In this document: piece after piece, positions 1 to 6,328 of the stretch
How the letters are laid out: every line of letters begins with the position of its first letter
Position numbering within the stretch: position 1 is the stretch's first letter
Assembly: GCA_964471535.1 (NCBI GenBank)
Contig: CAYYHA010000084.1
Location: 1-15,274 of the forward strand
Length of the DNA stretch: 15,274 bases
From: CAYYHA01 sp964471535
Lineage (GTDB): Bacteria; Myxococcota; Myxococcia; SLRQ01
Reading direction: 5' to 3'
The notes under the pieces: model-generated
Databases searched by the model: none
What the model was told of the DNA's origin: nothing
Seen by the model: the letters and a program-made list of their open reading frames with translations, nothing else
Translations under genes and position numbers: made by a program

Positions 1-547
1 CGATCTCCACCGGCTCGGGGAGGCCGCGGCCCGTGAGCAGTCGCACCAGGTCGTGCTCCGGCGACCCCACGATGCGCCCCGATGCGTCGCATCTGCCCTT
101 GGGGTGGCGCGTGGGCACGAACGGGGTCAGCGACGCCCAGGCCGCGCGCTCGAGGAAGAGCGGACAGTGCCCCGCCCGCGGATTGGACCCGGCGAGTTCG
201 GCGGGCGTGCCCACCGCCGCCAGGGCCACCGACAAAGGCGTCCCACCGGCAAGGCGCACCCAGCGCAGCGCCTCGAGGGCCGCGACCGCCCGGGCGTCGA
301 AGCCCATCGGCGCATAGAGGGTCAGATGCGTCAGGTGCAGGCCGGCCCCGTGCGCCTCCGAGAAGATGTGGACGTGCTCGTGCCCGGCGAAGGGGCCCGA
401 TGCGTCCTTCCCCGCGAAGACGGCCGCGCCGTCGGAGAGGGCGAGCAGCGCTCGCCGCACGGCCTCACCCACCGGCGCCGCCTCGAGGATCTCCGGCGCC
501 TCCTCGGCAGGCGTGACGACGAGATAGCGGGCAGCAGTGGGCAGCAT
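1..547 (-). CDS. csb2: Csb2-like (Cas5/Cas6, type I-G) C-terminal half, partial
   Basis: The frame is open from an ATG at 547 off the left edge (at least 182 residues). The translation follows the C-terminal half of Csb2 (GSU0054 family), the Cas5-Cas6 fusion of type I-G (old I-U) CRISPR-Cas that processes crRNA. Visible blocks are AARYLVV at the start, GEAVRRALLAL, then FAGKD with GHEHVHIF (H56, H58, H60), LTLYAPMGFDARA, and near the edge WASLTPFVPTRHPK (R147, H148) followed by RGLPEPVEI. A Shine-Dalgarno GAGGGA lies six bases before the ATG at 547, which decides the start over an ATG at 649 that lacks one. Family members are roughly 450-550 residues and begin with a Cas5 domain. No such domain is encoded to the right in any frame. 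It is therefore either a truncated remnant or a stand-alone Cas6-like protein. The C-terminal end and any further cas genes lie outside the window. Family assignment is from memory of motifs. Confidence 0.72.
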   Translation of the reverse strand, partial: MLPTAARYLVVTPAEEAPEILEAAPVGEAVRRALLALSDGAAVFAGKDASGPFAGHEHVHIFSEAHGAGLHLTHLTLYAPMGFDARAVAALEALRWVRLAGGTPLSVALAAVGTPAELAGSNPRAGHCPLFLERAAWASLTPFVPTRHPKGRCDASGRIVGSPEHDLVRLLTGRGLPEPVEI

Positions 548-669
548 CGGCGGTCCCTCGGCGACACAGCCGATTACGTGCTTCACGCAGACGAGGCAAG
601 CGCCGCGGCACGGGGTGCCCGAGGCGGCGAAGCCGTCGCCATCCGCCATGCGCGAGAGGCCGTGTCCCG

Positions 670-697
670 AGATGACACACCCAGGTCGTAGACTTGG
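670..697 (+). promoter_or_regulatory. 28-bp element shared with the WYL regulator promoter
   Basis: The core TGACACACCC (673-682) is followed by GG at 684-685, TAG at 689-691, CT at 693-694 and GG at 696-697. The same pattern, ungapped and 21 of 28 identical, lies on the minus strand at 2301-2274 just before the WYL regulator. Here it sits between the csb2-like gene (123 bp from its start) and the small plus-strand gene (141 bp from its start). An imperfectly related inverted repeat, GTGTC-N7-GACAC, overlaps it at 662-678. It could be a regulator-binding site or a shared promoter type. TAGACT resembles a -10 box, but TGACA lies too close to it for an ordinary sigma-70 pair. The rest of the 291-bp gap (548-838) shows nothing else. 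Confidence 0.4.
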
Positions 698-838
698 GCG
701 CTGCCGCGCAGGGACCAACGCGCCAGGCCCGCTGCCGCGCCGCGCCCGCCTCCGGCGGCGCGGCCCCGGCGGAAAGGTCGCACGCGCACGCGTCCCCACC
801 TGGCACACCGCTCCCGGCAACGAAAGGAGGACCCACCG

Positions 839-1168
839 ATGAAGGTCATCGAGCTGTTCCCCGATCAGAAGAGCGTGGAGGCACGCCTGAAGCGCTACGA
901 GGAGGAAGAGGACCTCGCCATCGTCTACGTGGACGACCTGCGCTTTCCCTCCTGCATGGGCCCCTTCGACGTCGACGCCTACCTCTCGGGACAGGACTCG
1001 GTTCCCGGCTGGGCCATGGAGTACCCCGACGAGGAGGACTGGGACACCTGGGTGCACTTCCTCCTCCCCGGCGGCGCGGACGTCTCCGGCTACCGCGGCG
1101 TGGTCCTGGTCAAGCGCGCCTGGCCCGACAAGATCCTGCGGGTGGTGCGCTTCGAAGACGTGGACTGA
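839..1168 (+). CDS. Small acidic protein of unknown function
   Basis: This 109-residue protein starts at an ATG preceded by a clear AAAGGAGG Shine-Dalgarno eight bases upstream. I do not recognise the family. It has 24 Asp/Glu against 12 Lys/Arg, with acidic clusters YEEEED (20-25) and DEEDWD. It is rich in aromatic residues and has no signal peptide or membrane segment, so it is probably a compact cytoplasmic protein. Third codon positions are strongly G/C, as in its neighbours, which supports real coding. It is divergent from the csb2-like gene and convergent with the WYL regulator, 78 bp away. No function can be assigned; a role linked to the csb2-like gene would be a guess from position. 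Confidence 0.72.
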   Translation: MKVIELFPDQKSVEARLKRYEEEEDLAIVYVDDLRFPSCMGPFDVDAYLSGQDSVPGWAMEYPDEEDWDTWVHFLLPGGADVSGYRGVVLVKRAWPDKILRVVRFEDVD

Positions 1169-1210
1169 TCCGGCTCCGCCGGCGCGCCTGGCCGCGGCCA
1201 CGGGACGACC

Positions 1211-1258
1211 GGGCGCAGGCGGACCGCAGGCCGAGCGCGCACGCGCTCAGCGGCGCCC
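1211..1258. terminator. Possible bidirectional terminator hairpin
   Basis: Between the convergent small gene and WYL gene is the hairpin GAGCGC-GCAC-GCGCTC (1233-1248), nested inside GGGCGC (1211-1216) and GCGCCC (1253-1258). The inner hairpin overlaps the WYL stop codon. There is no T-tract on either strand, so intrinsic termination is uncertain. Confidence 0.25.
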
Positions 1259-2266
1259 AGTCGATCCTTCTGTCGCCCCGCGCTTCTCGGCCCGGCGAAG
1301 CGCGTAGCGAAGGAGCATGCGCTCGGCGTCTGCGCGCAGCGCCCGCCCGAGCGCCTCGGGCCGCAGCACGAGCAGATCCGAGCCGAAGGCCTTCAACCAG
1401 GCCCGAAGCTCCGGCGTGTCGCGGACGCGGAGCGAGAGCCGGGCGCCTTCGCCGGTGCGCCGGAGCCGCTGCGAGGGGTGCCACCGCCGTGCCTGCAGGA
1501 AGGGGACGATGCGGGGCGCCACCTCCGCCTCGACGTCGATGAGGGGGCCGGAGCGGTACACGTCGAAGGCCTCGGCGAAGAAGCGCGCCCCATCGAAGTC
1601 CGCCGGGGGCTCGAAGCGCGCCGAGGCGACCACCGCCATCCGAATCCGATCGAGGCGGAAGGTGCACACCCGCCGGCGCCGCGTGTCGTAGCCCAGGAGG
1701 TAGACGCCGCCCTGCGCCACGCGGAGGTGGTAGGGGTGCACTGTGTGGCGCCGGGGTGCGGGGGCCCCCGGCGGCTGGTACTGCAGGGTGATGGCCCGGC
1801 AGTCCTCGAGCGCCTCGAGCACCGCCGCGTCGACCTTCGCGCGGCGCTGCCCGCCCCGGCCGCGGCCCCGCTCCGAGACGCTGATGCGCGCCGCCTGCTC
1901 TTCGAGCTTCAGGAGCAAACGGCCCGGGGTTGCCGCGCCCAGCTTTCGCATCGCGCGATCGAGCGCCGGCAGCCACGGGTCGGCGCCCACCGCCCGCGCT
2001 GCTTTCGCCGCCACCTGCAGGCTCGAGAGCTCGGCGAGGGAGAGGGGCACGCTGCGCCGCCACGACGCATCGAGGCGCCAGACGGACACCGCCCCCCGCC
2101 GCGTCTCGAGGGGCAGGCCCACCTGCTGCAGGATCTCGAGGTCCCGGTACACGGTGCGGCGACTGACGCCGAGCTCGGCGGCCAGCTCGGGGACCGTGGC
2201 GCCGGTGCGCCAGCTCGAGAGGAGAAAGAGGAGCCGAAGGAGTCGCTCTGCCTGTCGTCCGCGCAT
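1247..2266 (-). CDS. HTH/WYL-domain transcriptional regulator (YafY/PafC-like)
   Basis: This 339-residue DNA-binding regulator has an N-terminal winged helix (residues 5-63) with the typical run ELAAELGVSRRTVYRDLEIL. A helical linker follows, then a WYL-type Sm-like domain at about 145-212 (HPYHLRVAQGGVYLLGYD, where VYL replaces the eponymous WYL) ending in CTFRLDRI. The last ~125 residues correspond to the WCX extension. WYL domains are thought to sense nucleic-acid or nucleotide ligands. Members often sit beside CRISPR-Cas, phage-defence or DNA-damage genes, which fits the csb2-like gene 700 bp away. The frame stays open upstream to 2575, but the ATG at 2266 begins exactly where the family begins. 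No good Shine-Dalgarno precedes it. The shared 28-bp element ends seven bases before the start, suggesting autoregulation. The target genes are inferred. Confidence 0.88.
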   Translation of the reverse strand: MRGRQAERLLRLLFLLSSWRTGATVPELAAELGVSRRTVYRDLEILQQVGLPLETRRGAVSVWRLDASWRRSVPLSLAELSSLQVAAKAARAVGADPWLPALDRAMRKLGAATPGRLLLKLEEQAARISVSERGRGRGGQRRAKVDAAVLEALEDCRAITLQYQPPGAPAPRRHTVHPYHLRVAQGGVYLLGYDTRRRRVCTFRLDRIRMAVVASARFEPPADFDGARFFAEAFDVYRSGPLIDVEAEVAPRIVPFLQARRWHPSQRLRRTGEGARLSLRVRDTPELRAWLKAFGSDLLVLRPEALGRALRADAERMLLRYALRRAEKRGATEGSTGRR

Positions 2267-2273
2267 GGCGGAT

Positions 2274-2301
2274 CCGAGCCTAGATCCGGGGTGTGTCAAC
2301 T
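2274..2301 (-). promoter_or_regulatory. Putative WYL operator/promoter (second copy of 28-bp element)
   Basis: Read on the minus strand it has TTGACA (2299-2294, an exact -35 hexamer), continuing as TGACACACCC, then GG, TAGGCT and CGG, ending at 2274. It matches the copy at 670-697 at 21 of 28 positions without gaps. It lies immediately upstream of the WYL start at 2266, so a transcript starting from it would be nearly leaderless, or bound protein would block initiation. The opposite flank (2302-2388) leads into the lipoprotein promoter region and shows no further signal. Confidence 0.4.
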
Positions 2302-2388
2302 GAAGGTCCAGGCGGGCGAGCTCGTGCGCTCCGCGGCCCACGCCGGCCGCGCCCGCGTCTCTTCGGGACGCGTGTCCGGGACTCGCGC

Positions 2389-2394
2389 TAGGAT
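2389..2394 (+). promoter_or_regulatory. Possible -10 box for the PKD lipoprotein
   Basis: TAGGAT within GCGCTAGGAT resembles a -10 hexamer (four of six consensus bases). No convincing -35 is visible. If it is used, transcription starts near 2401, on top of the first possible ATG. That favours the downstream GTG at 2521 as the translation start and gives a leader of about 120 bases. Confidence 0.25.
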
Positions 2395-2520
2395 GGCGCC
2401 ATGCGGGAGACAGCTTGGAAAGGTGGGAGCAGGGGGGCGCTTCGGATCGCGGCGGGGCGTGGATGGGCCCGGCGCGGCAGGCGAGGCCGCAGAGGCGGTA
2501 GAAGGGGCACGGGCGGCGGC

Positions 2521-5500
2521 GTGGGCAGGCGCCCCACGGCGGCGCGGCCATGGATGCTCCTCGTGCCGCTCGCACTCGCCGCGCTCGCCTGCACCCGAGA
2601 CTTCACCCTGCCCGGGGGCGAGGACGAGGCGATCTACGTGCAAGGGCGCGTCGTCGTCGCAGAGGGGACGACGGGCCGCACGGTGCCCGCGCGCGGTGCC
2701 CACGTCTCGGTGCTCCGCTCGAACCTGAACACCCAGACCGACGAGGCTGGCGGCTTCCTCCTCGGGCCCCTGCCCCCCGACCACGGCGACCTGTGGATCC
2801 GGTACGGCGCTGGCTCCGTCGACGACCCGCTGCTGCAGCGCCTCGTGCCGCTGCCCGAAACGGCTTCCGCGGTGCAGGCGGCCATCGACCTCGGCGAGGT
2901 GGCCCTGCTCGAGAACGCCGTGGTCAGCGGGCGCGTACTCCGGGACGATGCCGCGAGCGCCAGCCGGGGACACGGCGGCATCTCCGTCTACGTGCCCGAG
3001 GCACCCTTCCATACCTTCACCGGTGACGATGGCACCTTCCGCCTCGATGCCATTCCTCCCGGCACGATCACCCTCGAGGTGTACACCCCGGGCTACGAGC
3101 AGGTCACCCTCGGTCCCATCGAGCTCCGGTCGGGGGAGTTCTTCACCACCCGCACCCTGCGGCTGTCGCCGACCGAAGGGAGCGAAGAGGTCAAGGTGCG
3201 CGGCCAGCTCCGCCTCGAGCCGCCGCCAGCGGAGTTCACGGGTGCGACGGTGCTCGCACGCAAGGAAGGGGAGGAGACGCCCCTCGGCGTCGAGGCGGAC
3301 GGCAGCTACGGCGGCACCCTGCCTCTCGGGCTCTACGACTTCTTCTTCGCCTATCCCGGCTACGGCGGCACCTCGCTCCACAACGTGCTCGTCGTGCCAC
3401 TGCCCGACGGCGGGCCCCTGGTGCTCCCCGAGGTTACGCTCGAAGAAGGGCAGAGCGAGCCGCCGCCGCCCCCCGAGCAGGTCGTCCCGCCGACCGCCGC
3501 CATCGACGCGCCGACGGTCGCCGGGGCGGGCACCACCCTTCGCTTCGACGCATCGGCCTCTACGGTGCAGGAGGGCCATGCGTTGAGCTACGCCTGGCGG
3601 CAGCTGGAGGGGCCGCCGCTCGTCTTCTCCCGCAACGACGGGCCGCAGGCGATCTGGACCGAGGTGGTGCTGCCCCTCGACCCCGCCCGCTTCACCGTCG
3701 AACTCACCGTCCGCGACCTGGTCAACGGCGAGCGTGCCTCGGCGGTCCACACCCTCGAGACCCACGCGCCCCCCGTCGCGATGGCCACTGCCCCCGCGCA
3801 GGTCGTCGTGGGCGAGCGGGTCACCTTGGACGCCAGCGCCTCGGTGGCGCCGGGGGGCCACACGCTCGCCTATGCCTGGCGGCAGTCGGCGGGAGAGGTG
3901 GTGGTGCTCTCCCGAAACGACGCCCCCGAGGCGGTGACCACCGACTTCGTCGCCCCCTCCTGGCAGCAGACCTTGGTCTTCGCGCTGACGGTCACCGATC
4001 TCGAGACCGGTCTCGCGTCGACCAGCCGGGTGGAGGTGCAGGTGATCATGCCGCCGGTGGCCCAGGTGGCCCCCGTCGAACCGGTGCCGGTGGGCTCGGT
4101 GGTGCGCCTCGATGCGTCGGCGTCCACCGCCTCGCTGGGCTCGGCGCTGCTCTTCTACTGGACGCAGACCGGCGGGACGCCGGTGACCCTCCTCGACGCG
4201 GATGAGCCCGTCGCGGCTGCGATGCCCACCTTCCAGGCACCGGATGCACCCGACCTCCTCACCTTCGACCTCGTGGTCGAGGACGCGCTCACCGGCCTGA
4301 CCGACGCGACCTCGGTGGCGGTGGCCGTCCTCGACCCGCCGGTGGCCCGCATCGTGCCCGACACCCTCGTGGTACCGCCGGGACAAACGGTGCGCTTCGA
4401 TGGCTCGACCAGCTTAGATCCTGGGGGAGCGCCGCTGAGCTATGCCTGGCAGGTGGCCGGTCCCGATGTGAGCGTGGTCTCACCCACCCTCGACGGACCG
4501 ACGCTCGACGTGCAGGCGGGGACCGAGCCGTTTGCCGTGACCCTCGAGGTCTCGACGCCGCTGGTCACGTCGCTCCCCGCGAGCGTGACGGTTCAGGTCG
4601 ATCCCTCGGTGATCCTCGACCCGGTGCTCACCCCGCCCGGTGACCAGCTCGTGCAGCTCGGCGAGGCGGTGACCCTCGCTGCGAGCGCCCACCACCCGGA
4701 CCCCTCCGCGACACTCACCTTTACCTGGGCGCAGGTGCAGGGCACCCCGGTGGCTTTCGTGGAGAGCGCGCCGGATTCCAGCAGCTCGCGGATCGTCTTC
4801 ACGGCGCCGAACACACCGGCGACGCTGGAGTTTACGGTGGCGGTCGACGACACGCAGGGCGGCCACGCCGAGGCGCGGGTCGTCGTCGAAGTCAGCGATC
4901 AGGATCCGCCGGTCCTCGTCACCTCCGATCCCAGGTTCGCTGGGGCGACGGGGCCCTGGCTGCGTTTGTGGGCGACCTTCGACGAGCCCCTCGATCCAGC
5001 GAGCGTCAACAGTGGGACCGTCTGGCTCGAGGGCCCCGATGGCCTCCCGAGGCCGGCGACGGTGGACTACGACCCGGCGACCTACACCATCTCTTTGTGG
5101 TCCGACGTGCCGCTCATCGGCGGCGGGCAGCACGTCTTCCACATCGGGGCGGTCACCGATCTGGCCCCGCAGCGAAACGCCTTCCCCGGCGTGAGCCTGC
5201 CCTTCTACCCCCGTGCCCCGAACTGGCAGACCTCGGTCTCGGCGGACCAGAGTCCCACGATCGCGCCCCAGCCGGGCGTCGCCCTAGGGGCGGGGGAGGT
5301 GTGGGTGGTCGGCCGCCGGGACGACGCCAACTGCGGCAGCGGCATCGCCGCCTGGGCCCTCTCGCCCGATGGCGCGGGCACGCTCGTCACCGACACCACG
5401 GTGGTCCAGTGTGCCGGAGCCAAGCCCCCTCGGGGCCGGCGGGTCTTGGGCGACGGCAGCGTGCTCTACGCCCACATCGCCAGCGAGCAGGCGCCGGCGG

Positions 5501-6243
5501 GATGGCTCGTCCGCTCGGGGGGCACCTGGAGCTTCGAGGCGTTCACCACGCCGGTCGCGGTGTTCATGGGCAACGGCAAGATCAAGGGCGGGCGCGTCTA
5601 CCAGACCAGCCTGCAGTACTACGGCTACAACGCTGCGACCGGGTGGGCGGGGGGCACGCTCCACGCCAACGCCAACTACTCGGGATACCCCTCGGGCACC
5701 GTAGACCAGAGCGGACGCTCCATCGCCGTGTGCAGCCAGTCGCCGCAGCAGGGACAGCACTGGCTGCGAGTCTGGCGAAGTGGCGCCGGGGCGTGGAACG
5801 ATCTCGGGCCGGCGACGGGCGTGGGGATCGCAGCGATGACCTCGCGCGCCGTCGCCCTGGGCGACACGCTCCTCGTCGCCTACGTGTTCACTGGCGGCGG
5901 GGGTCCCGAGCTGCAGGTGGTCCGCTACGACGAGGCGGCACAGGCCTGGGGTGCCCCCGCGACGGTGGCGCAGGGCGCAGGCGCCTTCGATGCCGTCGCC
6001 TCGGGCCGAACCCTCTGGATCGCCTGGGTGCAGAGCGGGCAGGTCTATCTGGCGTTCAGCCCCGACGAGGGTGCGACCTTCACCCCGGTTCCCGGTCCGT
6101 CGGGGCAGAGTCTGAACGCGCAGGCGGGGTGTGATGCGAGCGCGGTGGAGTTGTTCGCCCCCGACGACGGCACCCTGCTCGTCGCCTTCGACGAGCGCTG
6201 CGGCACCGGCCCCTACTCGGTCGTACTCCAGAAGATGCAGTGA
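2521..6243 (+). CDS. Large PKD-repeat surface lipoprotein
   Basis: This predicted lipoprotein has 1240 residues from GTG 2521. The N-terminus is a type II signal peptide: an arginine-rich n-region, MLLVPLALAAL, and a lipobox LAALAC with Cys24 as the lipidated residue. In order it then has two or three carboxypeptidase-regulatory-like beta modules (about 35-310), a proline-rich hinge (PPPPPEQ), five tandem PKD/REJ-like repeats (323-795), an SbsA-type Ig domain (796 to about 900, FDEPLDPASV) and a beta-propeller-like C-terminal region with a sialidase Asp-box SPDEGATF. Such proteins usually mediate adhesion or carbohydrate binding on the surface; no catalytic residues are evident, so it is not called an enzyme. 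The frame is open from ATG 2401, but that start would add 40 residues of Arg/Gly low-complexity sequence before the signal peptide. ATG 2554 would leave too short an n-region. It is transcribed divergently from the WYL regulator and convergently with the serpin gene. Confidence 0.85.
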   Translation: MGRRPTAARPWMLLVPLALAALACTRDFTLPGGEDEAIYVQGRVVVAEGTTGRTVPARGAHVSVLRSNLNTQTDEAGGFLLGPLPPDHGDLWIRYGAGSVDDPLLQRLVPLPETASAVQAAIDLGEVALLENAVVSGRVLRDDAASASRGHGGISVYVPEAPFHTFTGDDGTFRLDAIPPGTITLEVYTPGYEQVTLGPIELRSGEFFTTRTLRLSPTEGSEEVKVRGQLRLEPPPAEFTGATVLARKEGEETPLGVEADGSYGGTLPLGLYDFFFAYPGYGGTSLHNVLVVPLPDGGPLVLPEVTLEEGQSEPPPPPEQVVPPTAAIDAPTVAGAGTTLRFDASASTVQEGHALSYAWRQLEGPPLVFSRNDGPQAIWTEVVLPLDPARFTVELTVRDLVNGERASAVHTLETHAPPVAMATAPAQVVVGERVTLDASASVAPGGHTLAYAWRQSAGEVVVLSRNDAPEAVTTDFVAPSWQQTLVFALTVTDLETGLASTSRVEVQVIMPPVAQVAPVEPVPVGSVVRLDASASTASLGSALLFYWTQTGGTPVTLLDADEPVAAAMPTFQAPDAPDLLTFDLVVEDALTGLTDATSVAVAVLDPPVARIVPDTLVVPPGQTVRFDGSTSLDPGGAPLSYAWQVAGPDVSVVSPTLDGPTLDVQAGTEPFAVTLEVSTPLVTSLPASVTVQVDPSVILDPVLTPPGDQLVQLGEAVTLAASAHHPDPSATLTFTWAQVQGTPVAFVESAPDSSSSRIVFTAPNTPATLEFTVAVDDTQGGHAEARVVVEVSDQDPPVLVTSDPRFAGATGPWLRLWATFDEPLDPASVNSGTVWLEGPDGLPRPATVDYDPATYTISLWSDVPLIGGGQHVFHIGAVTDLAPQRNAFPGVSLPFYPRAPNWQTSVSADQSPTIAPQPGVALGAGEVWVVGRRDDANCGSGIAAWALSPDGAGTLVTDTTVVQCAGAKPPRGRRVLGDGSVLYAHIASEQAPAGWLVRSGGTWSFEAFTTPVAVFMGNGKIKGGRVYQTSLQYYGYNAATGWAGGTLHANANYSGYPSGTVDQSGRSIAVCSQSPQQGQHWLRVWRSGAGAWNDLGPATGVGIAAMTSRAVALGDTLLVAYVFTGGGGPELQVVRYDEAAQAWGAPATVAQGAGAFDAVASGRTLWIAWVQSGQVYLAFSPDEGATFTPVPGPSGQSLNAQAGCDASAVELFAPDDGTLLVAFDERCGTGPYSVVLQKMQ
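3487..4905 (+). repeat. Five tandem PKD/REJ-like repeats in the lipoprotein
   Basis: The units start at 3487, 3769, 4051, 4336 and 4621, and the next domain begins at 4906, giving periods of 94, 94, 95, 95 and 95 codons. Units 2 to 4 (and the following domain) open with PPVA or PPV. Most carry a (D/F)(A/G)S(A/T)S block about 20 residues in (FDASAS, LDASAS, FDGSTS) and an L(S/A)YAWRQ or FTWAQ strand. Most close with an FT-V-V-D strand. DNA-level identity between units is low, so these are old duplications rather than recent copies. Confidence 0.8.
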
Positions 6244-6251
6244 GCCGCCGA

Positions 6252-6272
6252 GGCGCCCGCGACCCGGGCGCC
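6252..6272. terminator. Convergent hairpin between lipoprotein and serpin genes
   Basis: GGCGCCCG (6252-6259) and CGGGCGCC (6265-6272) form a perfect 8-bp stem with a five-base loop. It lies nine bases after the lipoprotein stop and 56 bases beyond the serpin stop. There is no T-tract, but the position between convergent genes fits a shared terminator. Confidence 0.4.
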
Positions 6273-6328
6273 GGCCGCAGGACCTCGACGTCCGCAGGCG
6301 ATCTCCTCGGGTGCTGGATCCGCGGGTG

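Noticed and set aside
548..649. Longer start for the csb2-like gene at ATG 649
   Set aside because: The frame is open but lacks a Shine-Dalgarno. The added Cys/Gly-rich residues do not match Csb2, whereas ATG 547 has GAGGGA well placed.
1..838. CRISPR array near the csb2-like gene
   Set aside because: No direct repeats of 25-40 bases with regular spacers were found here or elsewhere in the window.
694..1542. 282-residue plus-strand frame over the small acidic gene and the WYL gene end
   Set aside because: Arg/Pro/Ala-rich composition; it crosses two better-supported genes.
2401..2520. Lipoprotein start at ATG 2401
   Set aside because: It would put about 40 Arg/Gly residues before a standard lipoprotein signal peptide and coincide with the likely transcription start. 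It is kept as an alternative only.
2296..4386. 696-residue minus-strand open frame across the lipoprotein gene
   Set aside because: It is the mirror frame of the PKD lipoprotein, a low-complexity Arg/Gly/His translation with no Shine-Dalgarno or family.
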